A stretch of DNA of 64,000 nucleotides from an uncultured Ruegeria sp. (lineage in GTDB: Bacteria; Pseudomonadota; Alphaproteobacteria; Rhodobacterales; Rhodobacteraceae): assembly GCF_947504215.1 (NCBI RefSeq), contig NZ_CANNGO010000006.1:62001-126000 (forward strand), read 5' to 3'. The stretch's first letter is position 1; each line of letters opens with the position of its first letter. The position numbers and the translations under genes are program-made. Positions 63,379-64,000 of this stretch are shown here, piece by piece. Under the pieces are notes generated by a model that saw only the letters and a list, made by a program, of their open reading frames with translations, searched no databases and had not been told where the DNA came from.

Positions 63379-64000
63379 ATGTCCTTTGCAAAACTGTCGG
63401 CTTCGGCTCTTGCCATCGCTGCTGTATCGGCAACAACTGCTGCTGCTCGTGACAATGTTCAGGTTGCAGGGTCGTCGACCGTGCTGCCTTACGCATCGAT
63501 CGTTGCCGAGTTGTTTGGAGAAAACACCGACTTCCCAACGCCTGTTGTTGAATCGGGTGGCTCTTCTGCCGGCCTGAAGCGTTTCTGTGAAGGTGTTGGT
63601 GAAAACACCATCGACGTTGCAAACGCATCACGCGCCATCCGCGAAAAAGAAATCAAAGCCTGTGCCGACAACGGTGTTACCGACATCATGGAAGTGCGCA
63701 TCGGCTATGATGGCATCGTGTTCGCCAGCCAGCAGTCGGGTCCTGCATTCACCGCGTTCCAGCCGGCCGATATCTACAACGCCATCGGTTCCAAAGTGAT
63801 GAAAGACGGCGCGCTGGTTGATAACAGCTTCAACAACTGGGCCGAGTTCAATGGCGACCTGCCTGACGTTGAAATCGCAATGTTCATCCCCGGCACCAAG
63901 CACGGTACCCGCGAAGTGTTCGAAGACAAGGTTCTGCTGGCCGGTTGTGAAACCACAGGCGCAATGGAAGCCATGATCGCTGGCGGCATGAGCGAAGACG
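63379..64000 (+). CDS. pstS: phosphate ABC transporter substrate-binding protein PstS (5' part; continues beyond window)
   Basis: High-affinity periplasmic phosphate-binding protein. Start at ATG 63379, six bases after AAGGAG; about 207 residues are visible. Signal peptide MSFAKLSASALAIAAVSATT with cleavage near AAARD. The mature start DNVQVAGSSTVLPYASIVAE carries the phosphate-binding SST loop, and ESGGSSAGLKRFCEG with NASRAIREKE and IGYDGIVFASQQSG follow, as in alphaproteobacterial PstS. The first gene of the expected pst operon under tandem Pho boxes. Confidence 0.95.
   Translation, partial: MSFAKLSASALAIAAVSATTAAARDNVQVAGSSTVLPYASIVAELFGENTDFPTPVVESGGSSAGLKRFCEGVGENTIDVANASRAIREKEIKACADNGVTDIMEVRIGYDGIVFASQQSGPAFTAFQPADIYNAIGSKVMKDGALVDNSFNNWAEFNGDLPDVEIAMFIPGTKHGTREVFEDKVLLAGCETTGAMEAMIAGGMSED

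Overview
The window looks like a chromosomal core segment of a marine alphaproteobacterium of the Rhodobacteraceae, most likely the Roseobacter group. Grounds: an alphaproteobacterial LexA box (direct repeat GTTC-N7-GTTC) before recA; an IscR with a single cysteine, a form described from Rhodobacter; an Irr/ICE-like box before the suf operon; a CckA-type hybrid kinase with CtrA-like boxes (TTAA-N7-TTAAC) nearby; and typical roseobacter neighbours (corrinoid/folate one-carbon genes, DUF1330 after alaS, IalB, tandem YIP1 proteins in suf). I see no prophage, insertion sequence, CRISPR array, rRNA operon, toxin-antitoxin pair or obvious island.

Layout. 1-4.5 kb: 5' part of a cardiolipin synthase, a decayed arylsulfatase remnant, an AI-2E family permease, a YihY/BrkB protein and a 57-residue small protein. 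4.5-11.9 kb: rlmE-ppx, a Tat-exported PhoX phosphatase, a one-carbon operon (virulence-factor family protein, MetF-like reductase, methyl-THF:corrinoid methyltransferase) and PPK2. 12-18 kb: tRNA-Gly(CCC), a SAM methyltransferase, a RamA-like corrinoid-activating protein, guaB and an RsmB-type rRNA methyltransferase. 18-25.3 kb: cckA, a sulfotransferase-like gene, recA, alaS and a DUF1330 gene. 25.6-30 kb: a LapG-like cysteine protease, a glycine-repeat secreted protein, typA and an SMR transporter. 30-40.2 kb: a three-gene hydrolase/HD operon divergent from iscR-desulfurase-sufB-X-sufC-sufD-yip1-yip1-sufS, then tRNA-Arg(CCG). 40.4-48.5 kb: DUF882 protein, L,D-transpeptidase, an lpxD-acp-KAS cassette, ialB, a candidate sRNA, a HerA-like ATPase and a small lipoprotein. 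48.7-55.3 kb: a branched-chain amino-acid-type (Liv) ABC transporter with two unrelated secreted proteins inserted. 55.4-64 kb: sugar dehydrogenase, GlxA-type regulator, class II DAHP synthase, PAS_5 protein, yicC-gmk-gamma-carbonic anhydrase, phoR and the start of pstS.

How the parts work together. Phosphate use recurs (ppx, phoX, ppk2, phoR, pstS), with four Pho half-sites in 11-bp phase before pstS. Iron and Fe-S status are linked by an Irr-like box on the iscR-suf promoter. Cell-cycle/CtrA control is suggested by three exact CtrA-like boxes, one before cckA itself. Envelope maintenance is served by DUF882, L,D-transpeptidase and the lpxD-acp-KAS cassette.

I did not find a convincing new multi-gene system. 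The least explained signals are the short promoter-to-terminator unit upstream of ialB, the CtrA-box/small-peptide/terminator unit at 29.8-30.06 kb, the lpxD-acp-KAS cassette, and the matching arginine-rich C-terminal tails on two proteins of the corrinoid pathway. All functions are inferred from sequence reading alone; no database search was run.
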